Shown: piece after piece, positions 28,531 through 38,392 of the stretch
Layout of the letters: each line of letters starts with the position of its first letter
Position numbering within the stretch: the first letter of the stretch is position 1
DNA from: Pseudomonas sp. Fl4BN1
Lineage (GTDB): Bacteria; Pseudomonadota; Gammaproteobacteria; Pseudomonadales; Pseudomonadaceae
Assembly (NCBI RefSeq): GCF_009908285.1
Contig: NZ_JAAARM010000009.1
Location: 62,001 to 126,000 of the forward strand
Direction: 5' to 3'
DNA length: 64,000 nt
The notes under the pieces: model-generated
Database searches by the model: none
What the model was told of the DNA's origin: nothing
Seen by the model: the letters and a program-made list of their open reading frames with translations, nothing else
Made by a program: the position numbers and the translations under genes

Positions 28531-29508
28531 ATGGCCAAACGAATCCAGTTCCGTGCCCATGGCGGCCCCGAAGTACTCGAGTATGTGGATTACCACCCAA
28601 CCGAACCCGGCCCGCAGCAGGTTCGCGTCAGCAACCAGGCCATCGGCCTGAATTTCATCGACACCTATTTCCGCAGCGGCCTGTATGCGCCACCGACACT
28701 GCCATCGGGCCTCGGGGCCGAAGGGGCTGGGGTGGTCGAGGCCGTCGGCAGTGCCGTGACCCGCTTCAAGATCGGCGACCGGGTGGCCTATGGCAGCGGG
28801 CCGCTGGGCGCCTACAGCGAAGCGCATGTGTTGCCGGAAGCCAACCTGGTGCACCTGCCGGACAGCATCAGCTTCGAACAAGCGGCCGCAGTGATGCTCA
28901 AGGGCCTCACCGTGCAGTACCTGCTGCGCCAGACCTATGAACTCAAGGGCGGCGAAACCGTGCTGTTCCATGCCGCAGCGGGCGGCGTCGGTTCCCTGGC
29001 CTGCCAGTGGGCCAAGGCGCTTGGGGTAAAGCTGATCGGCACCGTCAGTTCGCCGGAGAAAGCCGCCATCGCCAAGGCCCTGGGCGCCTGGGAAACCATC
29101 GACTACAGCCATGAGGACGTGGCCAAGCGGGTACTGGAACTGACCGATGGCAAGAAGTGCCCGGTGGTCTATGACGGCGTGGGCAAGGACACCTGGCTGA
29201 CATCCCTGGACTGCCTGGCACCGCGTGGCCTGATGGTCAGCTTCGGCAATGCCTCGGGTGCGGTGGACGGGGTGAACCTGGGCATTCTCTCGGCCAAGGG
29301 CTCGCTGTACGTGACCCGGCCGACCCTGGCCAGTTACGCCAACAACGCCGAGAACCTGCAGATCATGGCCGACGAGCTGTTCGGCATGATCACCAGCGGC
29401 AAGCTGAAGATCGAGATTGGCCAGCGCTTCCCCCTGGCGGACGCAGCCAAGGCCCACATCGAACTGTCGGCGCGGCGTACTACCGGCTCGACGGTGTTGT
29501 TGCCCTAG
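28531..29508 (+). CDS. qor: NADPH:quinone oxidoreductase (zinc-independent MDR)
   Basis: A 325-aa medium-chain dehydrogenase/reductase of the Qor type, reducing quinones with NADPH. LGAEGAGVVEAVG near 75 and the Rossmann motif HAAAGGVGSLA near 150 are visible, and the structural zinc cysteines are absent. ATG 28531 follows GAGGAGAGAG. The track-length extension to 28465 would overlap the hemF promoter region. Confidence 0.94.
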   Translation: MAKRIQFRAHGGPEVLEYVDYHPTEPGPQQVRVSNQAIGLNFIDTYFRSGLYAPPTLPSGLGAEGAGVVEAVGSAVTRFKIGDRVAYGSGPLGAYSEAHVLPEANLVHLPDSISFEQAAAVMLKGLTVQYLLRQTYELKGGETVLFHAAAGGVGSLACQWAKALGVKLIGTVSSPEKAAIAKALGAWETIDYSHEDVAKRVLELTDGKKCPVVYDGVGKDTWLTSLDCLAPRGLMVSFGNASGAVDGVNLGILSAKGSLYVTRPTLASYANNAENLQIMADELFGMITSGKLKIEIGQRFPLADAAKAHIELSARRTTGSTVLLP

Positions 29509-29541
29509 ACGTCTGCGGCGGCAAGCGCAGGCCGCCCGGCC

Positions 29542-29585
29542 GCTCCTGCAATGCAATTCCTGCAGGAGCCGGCTGGCCGGCACCG
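29542..29585. repeat. REP-like repeat
   Basis: Contains CCTGCAGGAGCCGGCTGGCCGGC and partner sequence, between the convergent qor and tsaC genes. It may act as a transcription barrier. Confidence 0.6.
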
Positions 29586-29589
29586 CTTT

Positions 29590-30147
29590 TCAAGAAGGCC
29601 GCACCACCTTGCCCGTAGCCAGATCACGAATCAGGCTCGGGTTCTTGCGCCCACCCAGGCTGCCGCCCAGGACCATGTCCAACTGCCCGCGGAAATACTG
29701 CTCGATGCGAATCCGCGTCCGAGCCGCCGGCCGCCCCTGGGGATTGGCCGAGGTAGAAATCAACGGCCCGACCAAGGCGCACAACTCACGCACCTGCGGA
29801 TGATCACTGACCCGCAGGGCCACGGTGTCGTGTACCCCGGTAACCCATTCGGGCAGCAGATCCTGGTGGGGCACCAGCCAGGTATTGGGTCCCGGCCAGG
29901 TGCTCGACATGCGATCGATCCAAGTGTCCGGGAAGTCCTCGAAGAGGAAGTCGAACTGACGGATATTGTCAGCGATCAGGATCAGACCCTTGTCCACTGA
30001 CCGTGACTTGATCGCCAGCAGGCGATCCACCGCCTCTTCATTCCAAGGATCGCACCCCAGGCCCCAGACCGCTTCGGTTGGATAGGCAATCACCGCCCCT
30101 GCGCGAATCTCTCGTGCGGCTTGTTGCACACGCCAACTGCTGACCAT
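29590..30147 (-). CDS. tsaC: Threonylcarbamoyl-AMP synthase
   Basis: YrdC-fold enzyme making threonylcarbamoyl-AMP for the t6A37 modification of ANN-decoding tRNAs. The 185-aa protein begins with the substrate-binding [14 protein letters not shown] (about 21-34) and has [10 protein letters not shown] near 135. It lies 54 bases after dprA on the same strand, the usual Pseudomonas order. Confidence 0.96.
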   Translation of the reverse strand: MVSSWRVQQAAREIRAGAVIAYPTEAVWGLGCDPWNEEAVDRLLAIKSRSVDKGLILIADNIRQFDFLFEDFPDTWIDRMSSTWPGPNTWLVPHQDLLPEWVTGVHDTVALRVSDHPQVRELCALVGPLISTSANPQGRPAARTRIRIEQYFRGQLDMVLGGSLGGRKNPSLIRDLATGKVVRPS

Positions 30148-30201
30148 TGCCGACTCTCCAGATAAAAGCTGTGCGCAGTTTACCGATCCTGCTTATAAAA
30201 C

Positions 30202-31308
30202 CTAGCTCAGGCGTGCAAACCAACGCCCGTTTTCATTGACCGCGCGACCTTCGATCTCCAGCTCGGTCAGGGCCGCCAACACCCGGGGCAAGGGCCATCC
30301 GCAGGCAGCGGCCAAGGCCTCGCTGCTATAGGGCGCGGCCTGCAGCAGGGCCAGCAATGGATCCGCGCAAGTCTCGGCCAGGGGGAAAGCGGTCGGCGGC
30401 AGCTGCTGCCAGCCTCTCAGGGTCTCAAGTATGTGCTGAACGCTTTCCACCAGCACCGCGCCATCGCGGATCAGTTGATGACAGCCCCGGGCTGCCGGGT
30501 GGTGGATAGAGCCGGGAATGGCATACACCTCGCGGCCTTGCTCCGCCGCCAGGCGAGCGGTGATCAAGGAACCGCTGGCCACGCTGGCCTCCACCACCAG
30601 CACGCCCAGGGACAGGCCACTGATGATCCGGTTACGCCGGGGGAAGTGTTCCGGACGCGCTGCGGTGTCCAGCGGGAGCTCGGAAATCACCGCGCTGCCC
30701 TGCTCGATCATCGTCTTGGCCAAGGCCCGATGCCGCTGTGGATAAAAATTTTCCAGGCCCGTCCCCAGCACCCCCACGGTACGTCCACCAACCTCCAGGG
30801 CCGCCTGGTGCGCAGCACCGTCGATGCCCAGGGCAAGGCCACTGGTGATCACGAAACCGGCCCCGGCCAGGCTCCGGGAAAACGCTGCAGCGGTGTCCAG
30901 TCCCGGCCGCGAAGCACGGCGGCTGCCCACCATCGCCAACTGCGGCAACTCCAGGATCGACGGATCACCGGCCACGAACAACAGCGGTGGCGCATCCTCC
31001 AACTGCGCCAGCAAGGCCGGGTAGCCGGGCTGGTCCCACATCAGCAAATGCTGGGCCTGGTTGTCTATCCAGGCCAACGCGCGGCGGGCACCATCACGGA
31101 CTTCGACGCTGCGCCGGGCATCGCTACAGGCCTTCGGCAGGCCCAGCGAGTGCCAGGCAGCCGCGGGAGCGACCAGGGCTTTGGAAGCAGAACCGAAGGC
31201 CTGAAGCAAACGCTGAAAGCGCATGGCACCCAAGCCGGGCAGGCCATGCAAACGTAGACGGGCCTCCAGTTCGGCCGGGGAAATGGCAGCAGCATTCGAG
31301 TGCGACAT
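30202..31308 (-). CDS. dprA: DNA-processing protein DprA
   Basis: Loads RecA onto incoming single-stranded DNA during transformation. The 368-aa protein has an N-terminal SAM-like region, the Rossmann core with MVGSRRAS (about 131) and SGLALGIDGAAHQAAL, and a C-terminal winged-helix region. AAGGA lies before the ATG. It starts 3 bases after the stop of a decayed LysM gene. Confidence 0.95.
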   Translation of the reverse strand: MSHSNAAAISPAELEARLRLHGLPGLGAMRFQRLLQAFGSASKALVAPAAAWHSLGLPKACSDARRSVEVRDGARRALAWIDNQAQHLLMWDQPGYPALLAQLEDAPPLLFVAGDPSILELPQLAMVGSRRASRPGLDTAAAFSRSLAGAGFVITSGLALGIDGAAHQAALEVGGRTVGVLGTGLENFYPQRHRALAKTMIEQGSAVISELPLDTAARPEHFPRRNRIISGLSLGVLVVEASVASGSLITARLAAEQGREVYAIPGSIHHPAARGCHQLIRDGAVLVESVQHILETLRGWQQLPPTAFPLAETCADPLLALLQAAPYSSEALAAACGWPLPRVLAALTELEIEGRAVNENGRWFARLS

Positions 31309-31311
31309 GGA

Positions 31312-31662
31312 TCATCCTTGATCGTCATCGGGCCGCTCGGCACCGGAACAAGCTGTGGATAAGTCTGTTGGTAACTTGTTGAGGAAAGGCTGCCCGCAAG
31401 GGTCGCGCGCCGTGTCCAGCGGCGCCAGCGAGCGCAAGGCCTGGAGTACGAGCCCATCGCTGAGTTTGTCCTAGCAACGGCAATCCACCGGTCGAAACTC
31501 GCTCCATCGCCAGGGCTGTTGCAGATAGCGGCTGGCACTGCTTCACGGGGTATCGCCCGCCGTCACCCGACAATGCTGTGGATAACCGTCCTTGAGATGC
31601 ACCTGGGCCTGACCGATGGCAGTCCAGCCCAACAGCAGCAAGGCGATCAGTGATTTCCTCAT
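31312..31662 (-). pseudogene. Decayed LysM peptidoglycan-binding protein (TsaP/PA0020-like)
   Basis: Remnant of the LysM gene that lies between def and dprA in other Pseudomonas (PA0020, TsaP, associated with the type IV pilus secretin). Reading from ATG 31662 (AAAGGGA upstream): signal peptide (MRKSLIALLLLGWTAIGQAQ), then the start of a LysM domain (GDTP), a TGA at 31543-31545, then SRYLQQPWRWSEF, which continues the LysM domain in the same frame, a TAG at 31471-31473, and finally DKLSDGLVLQALRSLAPLD, which matches the C-terminus of the family, to a TGA at 31312. About 117 codons remain of some 340, so a large internal deletion and at least two nonsense codons are present, yet the frame is kept. 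Family comparison is from memory. Confidence 0.8.
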
Positions 31663-31815
31663 GGGCTGAATCCCTTTATTATGTAGGTTCGCGTAAAACG
31701 CCAGAGCCTGCGCGGCTCGCTCCTTCCCTGAGCACGTTTTGCATCGGCGACCCAGGTCCAGGACCTGCCAGGACGCCGACTCCGCCCTTACTTCACACGT
31801 GTAGCAATTACGCTT

Positions 31816-32322
31816 ATGGCCATTTTAAACATCCTCGAATTCCCCGATTCGCGCCTGCGCACTATCGCCAAACCGGTGGAGGTAGTGGACGACGAAGTGC
31901 GTCAGTTGGTCGATGACATGTTTGAAACAATGTATGAGGCCCCAGGCATTGGCCTGGCGGCGACCCAGGTCAACGTGCACAAACGCATCGTGGTCATGGA
32001 CCTGTCCGAAGACCGCACTGAACCCCGGGTGTTCATCAACCCCGAGTTCGAAGCCCTGACCGACGAGATGGACCAGTATCAGGAAGGTTGCCTCTCGGTA
32101 CCGGGCTTCTATGAGAACGTCGACCGTCCGCAACGCGTCAAAGTCAAGGCTCTGGACCGTGATGGCCAGCCTTACGAACTGATCGCCGAAGGCTTGCTCG
32201 CGGTGTGTATCCAACACGAATGCGACCACCTCAACGGCAAGTTGTTCGTCGACTACCTGTCCACACTCAAACGTGACCGGATCAAGAAGAAACTGGAAAA
32301 GCAGCATCGCCAGAACGCTTGA
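31816..32322 (+). CDS. def: Peptide deformylase
   Basis: Removes the N-formyl group from nascent proteins. The 168-aa protein shows all three motifs: GIGLAATQV (45-53), EGCLSVPG with metal ligand Cys92, and HECDH (His134, Glu135, His138). It is divergent from the LysM remnant and dprA and is followed by fmt across a terminator-like hairpin. Confidence 0.98.
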   Translation: MAILNILEFPDSRLRTIAKPVEVVDDEVRQLVDDMFETMYEAPGIGLAATQVNVHKRIVVMDLSEDRTEPRVFINPEFEALTDEMDQYQEGCLSVPGFYENVDRPQRVKVKALDRDGQPYELIAEGLLAVCIQHECDHLNGKLFVDYLSTLKRDRIKKKLEKQHRQNA

Positions 32323-32334
32323 TGCTCCTCTTCC

Positions 32335-32362
32335 AAAGGCTTGCAGCGGCAAGCCTTTTTCT
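32335..32362 (+). terminator. Intrinsic terminator-like hairpin between def and fmt
   Basis: A 10-bp stem (32335-32344 with 32349-32358), AGCG loop and T-tract. Since fmt is usually co-expressed with def, this may be a partial terminator. Confidence 0.7.
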
Positions 32363-32391
32363 TTTCCGCATGTTTACTACCGAGAATTCCC

Positions 32392-33351
32392 ATGACTGAG
32401 CCACTGCGCATCGTCTTTGCCGGCACTCCCGAGTTCGCCGCCGAACACCTCAAGGCCCTGCTCGACAGCCCTTATGAGATCGTCGCGGTCTACACCCAAC
32501 CGGATCGCCCGGCCGGCCGTGGACAAAAACTGATGCCCAGCCCGGTCAAGCAGCTTGCGCTGGAGCACAACATTGTCGTGCTGCAACCGCCGACCCTGCG
32601 TAACGCCGAGGCCCAAGCCGAACTGGCGGCGCTCAAGCCGGACCTGATGGTGGTGGTGGCCTACGGCCTGATCCTGCCGCAGGTGGTGCTGGATATTCCA
32701 CGCCTGGGTTGCATCAACAGCCACGCCTCCCTGCTGCCACGCTGGCGCGGTGCGGCGCCGATCCAGCGCGCCGTGCAAGCCGGTGACGCACACAGCGGGG
32801 TGACCGTGATGCGCATGGAAGCCGGGCTGGATACCGGGCCGATGCTGCTCAAGGTCAGCACCCCGATCAGCACCCAGGACACCGGCGGCAGCCTGCACGA
32901 CCGCCTCGCCGAAATGGGCCCGCCGGCCGTACTGCAAGCCATCCAGGGCCTGGCCGCCGGCACCCTGGAAGGCGAAATCCAGGACGACAGCCTGGCCACC
33001 TACGCCCACAAGTTGAACAAGGACGAGGCACGCATCGACTGGCAGCGCCCCGCCGTGGAGCTGGAGCGTCTGGTACGGGCCTTCAATCCCTGGCCGATCT
33101 GCCACAGCACCTTGAATGGCGAGGCCCTGAAAGTCCTGGCCGCCACACTGGCTGAAGGCCAAGGCGCTCCGGGGCAGATCCTCGACGCCAGCAAGGACGG
33201 CCTGCTCGTTGCCTGTGGTGAGCAGGCACTGTGCCTGACCCGCCTGCAACTGCCCGGTGGCAAGGCGCTGAACTTCAGCGACCTGTTCAACAGCCGCCGC
33301 GAGAAATTCGCCATCGGCACGCTGCTCGGCCAAACGGCGGACGCCCAATGA
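32392..33351 (+). CDS. fmt: Methionyl-tRNA formyltransferase
   Basis: Formylates initiator Met-tRNA. The 319-aa protein has the N-terminal [12 protein letters not shown], the folate/catalytic region [18 protein letters not shown] (about 105-122) and a C-terminal tRNA-binding domain. ATG 32392 gives the family length. The end overlaps rsmB by 4 bases (ATGA). Confidence 0.98.
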   Translation: MTEPLRIVFAGTPEFAAEHLKALLDSPYEIVAVYTQPDRPAGRGQKLMPSPVKQLALEHNIVVLQPPTLRNAEAQAELAALKPDLMVVVAYGLILPQVVLDIPRLGCINSHASLLPRWRGAAPIQRAVQAGDAHSGVTVMRMEAGLDTGPMLLKVSTPISTQDTGGSLHDRLAEMGPPAVLQAIQGLAAGTLEGEIQDDSLATYAHKLNKDEARIDWQRPAVELERLVRAFNPWPICHSTLNGEALKVLAATLAEGQGAPGQILDASKDGLLVACGEQALCLTRLQLPGGKALNFSDLFNSRREKFAIGTLLGQTADAQ

Positions 33352-34673
33352 ACCCGCGCCTGGCCGCCGCCAAGGCACTGACCGCGGTCCTCAACGGCAA
33401 GGCCTCGCTCAACAGCTCGTTGCCGATCCAGCTGGACAAGGTCGAAGTGCGCGATCGCGGCTTCACCCAGGACCTGGCATTTGGCACCGCACGCTGGCAG
33501 CCACGGCTGTCGGCACTGGCGGCCAAGCTGCTGCAGAAGCCCTTCAAGGCGGCGGATGCCGATGTCGAGGCGCTGCTGCTGGTGGGCCTCTATCAACTGC
33601 TCTACACCCGGGTGCCGGCCCACGCCGCCATCGGCGAAACCGTAGGCTGCGCCGACAAGCTGAAGAAGCCCTGGGCCAAGGCCCTGCTCAATGCCGTGCT
33701 GCGCCGCGCCCAGCGCGAAAGCGAAGCCCTGCTGGCCGAACTGGAACACGACCCGGTGGTGCGTACCGCGCACCCACGTTGGCTGCAAAAATCCCTCAAG
33801 GCGTTCTGGCCCGAGCAGTGGGAAGCCATCTGCGCCGCCAACAACGCCCACCCGCCGATGATCCTGCGGGTCAACCGCCGTCACCAATCCCGGGACGCCT
33901 ACCTCAAGCTGCTGAGCGAGGCCGGCGTAGCCGCCAAGCCGTGCGTCTACAGCCAGGACGGCATCGTTCTCGACGAGGCCGGTGACGTCCGCAGCCTGCC
34001 GGGCTTTGCCGAGGGCTGGGTCAGCGTGCAGGACGAAGCCGCACAGCTGGCCGCCGACCTGCTGGAACTGGCACCGGGACAACGGGTGCTGGACGCCTGC
34101 TGCGCACCGGGAGGCAAGACCTGCCATATCCTCGAAGTCGAGCCGGCCCTGGCCGGTGTGGTGGCGGTCGACCTGGAAGCCAAGCGCCTGGTACGGGTCC
34201 GGGAGAACCTCGATCGCTTGGGGCTCGACGCCCAATTGATCGCCGCCGATGGCCGCAACACCCAGGTCTGGTGGGACGGCAAACCGTTCCAGCGGATCCT
34301 GCTGGACGCGCCGTGCTCGGCCACTGGGGTGATCCGCCGCCATCCGGACATCAAGCTGACCCGTCAGCCCGAAGACATCGCCGCCCTGGCGCAACTGCAA
34401 GGCGAGCTGCTGGACGCCATGTGGCAGGCCCTGGAAGTCGGCGGCATCCTGCTCTACGCCACCTGTTCGACCCTGCCCACCGAGAACACCGAAGTGATCG
34501 AGGCGTTCCTGGCCCGCACCCCGGGCGCTCGTGAATTGGACATCGGCGGCCAACTGGGGCAGCCTGCGGCCGGCCTCAAGCAGCCCCACGGGCGCCAGCT
34601 GCTGGCGCAAGAGGGCGGCCACGACGGCTTCTACTACGCCAAGCTGATCAAGATTGCCGCGGCTCGCGGCTAA
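33348..34673 (+). CDS. rsmB: 16S rRNA m5C967 methyltransferase
   Basis: Methylates C967 of 16S rRNA. The 441-aa protein has an N-terminal NusB-like RNA-binding domain (about 1-140), the SAM motif [10 protein letters not shown] (about 250) and the paired catalytic cysteines in DAPCSATG and ATCST. The start overlaps the fmt stop, showing coupling. Confidence 0.97.
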   Translation: MNPRLAAAKALTAVLNGKASLNSSLPIQLDKVEVRDRGFTQDLAFGTARWQPRLSALAAKLLQKPFKAADADVEALLLVGLYQLLYTRVPAHAAIGETVGCADKLKKPWAKALLNAVLRRAQRESEALLAELEHDPVVRTAHPRWLQKSLKAFWPEQWEAICAANNAHPPMILRVNRRHQSRDAYLKLLSEAGVAAKPCVYSQDGIVLDEAGDVRSLPGFAEGWVSVQDEAAQLAADLLELAPGQRVLDACCAPGGKTCHILEVEPALAGVVAVDLEAKRLVRVRENLDRLGLDAQLIAADGRNTQVWWDGKPFQRILLDAPCSATGVIRRHPDIKLTRQPEDIAALAQLQGELLDAMWQALEVGGILLYATCSTLPTENTEVIEAFLARTPGARELDIGGQLGQPAAGLKQPHGRQLLAQEGGHDGFYYAKLIKIAAARG

Positions 34674-34695
34674 ACGGTTTTAAGGGAGTGACTGG

Positions 34696-36069
34696 ATGAA
34701 GATCATCATCCTCGGTGCCGGCCAAGTCGGTGGCACGCTGGCGGAACACCTGGCCAGCGAAGCCAACGACATTACCGTGGTGGACACCGACGGCGAACGC
34801 CTGCGCGACCTCGGCGATCGCCTGGACATTCGCACCGTGCAAGGCCGTGCCTCCTTTCCCACGGTGCTGCGCCAGGCCGGCGCCGATGACGCCGACATGC
34901 TGGTGGCGGTGACCAACAGCGACGAAACCAACATGGTCGCCTGCCAGGTCGCCCACACCTTGTTCCACACCCCGACCAAGATCGCCCGGGTCCGCGAGGC
35001 CGCCTACCTGACCCGCGCCGGGTTGTTCGACAACGACGCGATCCCGGTGGACGTGCTGATCAGCCCCGAACAGGTGGTGACCAACTACATCAAGCGCCTG
35101 ATCGAGCACCCCGGCGCCCTGCAGGTGATCGACTTCGCCGAGGGCAAGGCCCAGCTGGTGGCGGTCAAGGCCTACTACGGCGGCCCACTGGTGGGGCAGC
35201 AGTTGCGCCAACTGCGCGAGCACATGCCCAACGTCGATACCCGGGTAGCGGCGATCTTCCGTCGCGACCGGCCGATCATGCCCAAGGGCGATACGGTGAT
35301 CGAGGCCGACGACGAGGTGTTCTTCATCGCCGCCAAGGCCCACATCCGGGCGGTGATGAGTGAGATGCGCCGGCTTGAAGAGTCCTACAAGCGCATCGTC
35401 ATCGCCGGTGGTGGGCAGATCGGCGAGCGCCTGGCCGAAGCCATCGAAAGCCGCTACCAGGTAAAGATCATCGAGATGAACCCGGCCCGTTGCCGCTATC
35501 TGTCGGACACCCTGGACAGCACCGTGGTGCTGCAGGGCAGCGCCTCGGACCGCGACCTGCTGCTGGAAGAGAACATTGCCGACGCCGACATCTTCCTGGC
35601 CCTGACCAACGACGACGAGGCCAACATCATGTCCTCGCTGCTGGCCAAGCGCCTTGGGGCGAAAAAGGTCATGACCATCATCAACAACCCGGCCTATGTC
35701 GACCTGATCCAGGGTGGCGACATCGACATCGCCATCAGCCCGCAGTTGGCGACCATCGGCACCCTGCTGACCCACGTGCGCCGTGGCGACATCGTCAGCG
35801 TGCACTCCCTGCGCCGGGGCGCGGCAGAAGCCATCGAGGCCATCGCCCATGGCGACGCCAAGTCGAGCAAAGTGATCGGCCGGGCCATCGAGAACATCGG
35901 CCTGCCGCCGGGCACCACCATCGGCGCGATCATTCGTGATGAAGAAGTGCTGATCGCCCACGACGACACCGTGATCGAGGCAGGGGACCATGTGATCCTG
36001 TTCCTTGTGGATAAAAAGCACATCCGCGATGTGGAGAAACTGTTCCACGTTGGCCTGAGTTTCTTCTGA
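34696..36069 (+). CDS. trkA: Trk potassium uptake regulatory protein TrkA
   Basis: Peripheral NAD(H)-binding regulator of TrkH/TrkG potassium channels. The 457-aa protein is a tandem duplication of RCK-N ([13 protein letters not shown] at about 7; [13 protein letters not shown] at about 240) and RCK-C domains. It follows rsmB by 22 bases, so it belongs to the def-fmt-rsmB-trkA cluster. A perfect DnaA box lies at 36006-36014 in its 3' end. Confidence 0.97.
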   Translation: MKIIILGAGQVGGTLAEHLASEANDITVVDTDGERLRDLGDRLDIRTVQGRASFPTVLRQAGADDADMLVAVTNSDETNMVACQVAHTLFHTPTKIARVREAAYLTRAGLFDNDAIPVDVLISPEQVVTNYIKRLIEHPGALQVIDFAEGKAQLVAVKAYYGGPLVGQQLRQLREHMPNVDTRVAAIFRRDRPIMPKGDTVIEADDEVFFIAAKAHIRAVMSEMRRLEESYKRIVIAGGGQIGERLAEAIESRYQVKIIEMNPARCRYLSDTLDSTVVLQGSASDRDLLLEENIADADIFLALTNDDEANIMSSLLAKRLGAKKVMTIINNPAYVDLIQGGDIDIAISPQLATIGTLLTHVRRGDIVSVHSLRRGAAEAIEAIAHGDAKSSKVIGRAIENIGLPPGTTIGAIIRDEEVLIAHDDTVIEAGDHVILFLVDKKHIRDVEKLFHVGLSFF

Positions 36070-36173
36070 TCAAACGCGGCCCTGTGGCCTCTGCCACAGG
36101 CTGCGATTGCCCCATAAGGGTGCGGCCCGCAAAAAATCCGGCGCTGCTGCGCCAGCCCACAGGAGTGACAACG

Positions 36174-36485
36174 ATGCTTGAATCGCTGGAAAAAATGCTC
36201 GCCAAGGGTGTGGATAACGCGCTGCTGCGCTTCGGCCTGGGCAAGGGTTACCTGGATCAGGGCGAGTACGCCAAGGCCGCCGAGCACCTGCAACACTGCG
36301 TGGCCTTTGATCCCAAGTATTCAGCGGCCTGGAAGCTGCTGGGCAAGGCTTGCCAGGGGCAGGGCGACACTCAAGCAGCGCGCCAGGCCTGGGAGCAGGG
36401 GCTGGAAGCAGCCCGTGGCCACGGTGACAAGCAGGCGGAAAAGGAAATGACCGTGTTCCTCAAGAAGCTCGATCGCCAGTCCTGA
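36174..36485 (+). CDS. Small tetratricopeptide-repeat protein
   Basis: A 103-aa cytoplasmic protein with about two and a half TPR units (ALLRFGLGKGYLDQGEYAKA, then SAAWKLLGKACQGQGDTQAA). ATG 36174 has AGGAG 8 bases upstream. The gene is separated from trkA by 104 bases that include a GCC-rich hairpin at 36081-36100. Partner unknown; TPRs usually mediate protein contacts. Confidence 0.88.
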   Translation: MLESLEKMLAKGVDNALLRFGLGKGYLDQGEYAKAAEHLQHCVAFDPKYSAAWKLLGKACQGQGDTQAARQAWEQGLEAARGHGDKQAEKEMTVFLKKLDRQS

Positions 36486-36506
36486 AGCCCCTGTAGCCGC
36501 TGCCTT

Positions 36507-36746
36507 TCACAGGTAACGCAGGGCAATCCCTTGCGCATCCACCTGGATCACTTCCATGCGCACCCGCGGAGCGCTCTCCGACAGGCCCTGCACCTGGCCA
36601 TAGACCACTGCGCCCTTAGGCAACTTCGCCAGGACCGGACTTTGCACATAGACGCCGCTGGCGGACAGGTTGCGGGTCTGCCCCAGGCATTCGCCAATGC
36701 TCTCGTGCTGAATCTTGATACGAAACGACTTGCGGTGCTCGGACAT
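36507..36746 (-). CDS. PilZ-domain protein
   Basis: A 79-aa single-domain protein with both halves of the c-di-GMP site: RKSFR (RxxxR, residues 5-9) and NLSASGVYV ((D/N)xSxxG). It could bind c-di-GMP and act as a small adaptor. It is convergent with the TPR gene. Two opposed perfect DnaA boxes lie just upstream of its start. Confidence 0.9.
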   Translation of the reverse strand: MSEHRKSFRIKIQHESIGECLGQTRNLSASGVYVQSPVLAKLPKGAVVYGQVQGLSESAPRVRMEVIQVDAQGIALRYL

Positions 36747-36769
36747 CTTCTGCGCCCTTGTTCAGTGTG

Positions 36770-36802
36770 CTGTGGATAACTCCCCGCTGGGGTTATCCAC
36801 AG
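36770..36802. promoter_or_regulatory. Inverted pair of perfect DnaA boxes
   Basis: TGTGGATAA at 36771-36779 and TTATCCACA at 36793-36801 face each other across 13 bases with a CCCC/GGGG inner stem. It lies between the acyltransferase end and the PilZ start (both minus strand), so it may act as a DnaA-bound regulatory site for the PilZ gene, a hairpin terminator, or both. Confidence 0.55.
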
Positions 36803-36817
36803 ATCGTGCCAACTCTA

Positions 36818-37705
36818 TCAGTACCAGCGCGCCTCACCCGGCGGGCGTTTCTTGAAGCGCTTCATGCTCCACATGTACTGGCTCGGATAAGCCCCGACAT
36901 AACGCTCGACCACCTTGCTCATGGCGGCGCAGGAGGTTTCGGTATCGGTGCTGTACATCTCTTCCGGAGCCGCTTCGAGGATCACCTTGTATCCCGACCC
37001 ATCAGGCAGGCGCAGGGCATGCAGGAACACGCCGACGGCCTTGCCGCCGGCCAGCATGTTCGGCACAAACTTGCTGGTCAGCGCCTGGGTGGCGAAGAAG
37101 GGCACGAAGATCCCGGCGGATTCGGCCGGTTCCGGGTCGGCGGGGATGCCCACTGCACCCCCTTTGCGCACTTCCTTGATGACGCTGAGGATGCCTTCCT
37201 TGGTGGAGGCCGCCACGCGGTTGCCCAGTTGCACCCGCTGCTTGCGCAGCAGTTCGTCCACCGCCTTGAGCTTCGGCGGACGGTAGAAAATGATCGGTTT
37301 GCATTGGCTGCAGTAGAAGTGGTTGAGCACTTCCCAGTTGCCCAGGTGGCTGGTGATGCCGACCACGCCCTTGCCCGAGGCCAGGGCATCCTTGAGCACA
37401 TCGAGGCCCTCGACTTCACGCACCAGCTCGATCGAGCGCTGCGCCGGCCAGATCCAGGCACAGGCGCTTTCGGTCAGGGATTTGCCGATGTCCTTGAGGC
37501 TCTGTCCGACTAGCCGCTCGCGCTCGACCGGGTCCATCTGCGGAAAGCATTTGGCCAGGTTGATGCGCACCACGTCGCGGGAGCGGTTGGGGGTCTTCCA
37601 CATGATCCAGCCGATGGCCGTGCCGACCGCCTGCACCGCACGCCAGGGCAGCAAGGCAAACAACCGCAGAGCGCCCACCAGCAGGGCGCCTTTGAACTTA
37701 TCCAC
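36818..37705 (-). CDS. Lipid A biosynthesis late acyltransferase (LpxL/HtrB family)
   Basis: Inner-membrane enzyme adding a secondary acyl chain to lipid A. The 295-aa protein has an N-terminal membrane segment and the HX4(D/E) motif in SHLGNWEV (about residue 120). The start codon is GTG at 37705, supported by AGGAG 6 bases upstream. A perfect DnaA box overlaps the start codon. It resembles P. aeruginosa PA0011 (HtrB1). Which acyl chain is transferred cannot be read from the sequence. Confidence 0.93.
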   Translation of the reverse strand: MDKFKGALLVGALRLFALLPWRAVQAVGTAIGWIMWKTPNRSRDVVRINLAKCFPQMDPVERERLVGQSLKDIGKSLTESACAWIWPAQRSIELVREVEGLDVLKDALASGKGVVGITSHLGNWEVLNHFYCSQCKPIIFYRPPKLKAVDELLRKQRVQLGNRVAASTKEGILSVIKEVRKGGAVGIPADPEPAESAGIFVPFFATQALTSKFVPNMLAGGKAVGVFLHALRLPDGSGYKVILEAAPEEMYSTDTETSCAAMSKVVERYVGAYPSQYMWSMKRFKKRPPGEARWY

Positions 37706-37747
37706 AAATGACTCCTGATCTGTAGGTCATGATCTAGTCGCAGCCGA

Positions 37748-38311
37748 CTATTCTAACCGCGCATCCGCAAGGATGGCGTAGCGATCACAGTCGCGAGTGT
37801 GATCCATGACCATGCCCGAGGCCTGCATCAGGGCATAACAGATGGTCGGACCGACGAAGGTGAAGCCGGCTTTCTGCAGTCCGCGGCTCATGGCCTCGGC
37901 TTCCGGGGTCACCGCCGGAACTTCGCTGCGGTCCTTGAAGTGGTTGATCTTCGGCACGCCGCCGACGAACGACCAGAGCAACCCCACCGGGTCTTCCAGC
38001 TCCAGCCAGGCCTGGGCATTGCGCCGGGCGGCGTTGAGCTTGAGACGGTTGCGGATGATGCCCGGATCGAGCATCAGCTCGTCAATCTCCGCATCGCTCA
38101 TCTGCGCCACTCGCTGCACATCGAAGCCGAACAGCACCTGGCGATAACGCTCGCGTTTCTTCAGCACGGTGATCCATGACAAGCCAGCCTGGAACCCTTC
38201 GAGCAATAACAACTCGAACAAGCGCTGCCCATCGCGCAGCGGCACGCCCCACTCCTGATCGTGATATGCCATGTACAGCGGATCTTCGGAACACCAAAAG
38301 CAGCGTGGCAT
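37748..38311 (-). CDS. tag: DNA-3-methyladenine glycosylase I
   Basis: Base-excision enzyme removing 3-methyladenine. The 187-aa protein has the zinc-snap residues in CFWC (Cys4), MAYHDQEWG (His17) and HTRDCDRY near the C-terminus. The ATG at 38311 fits the family; longer in-frame readings upstream run antisense through glyQ and are rejected. It is divergent from glyQ. Confidence 0.96.
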   Translation of the reverse strand: MPRCFWCSEDPLYMAYHDQEWGVPLRDGQRLFELLLLEGFQAGLSWITVLKKRERYRQVLFGFDVQRVAQMSDAEIDELMLDPGIIRNRLKLNAARRNAQAWLELEDPVGLLWSFVGGVPKINHFKDRSEVPAVTPEAEAMSRGLQKAGFTFVGPTICYALMQASGMVMDHTRDCDRYAILADARLE

Positions 38312-38392
38312 AAGGCTCCAGGGGGCGTGCGCAGGACTGAATCGGGTATACTCCCGCTCCTTAAATCGCAGCCCAAGTAACAGGTGAATTTC

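Noticed and set aside
33000..34622. 540-aa minus-strand ORF opposite rsmB and the fmt end
   Set aside because: Antisense shadow; rsmB has its catalytic motifs and operon context.
36041..36050. TGTTCCACGT half of a parS site at the trkA end
   Set aside because: The right half does not match (TGGCCT instead of GGAACA), so it is not a parS.
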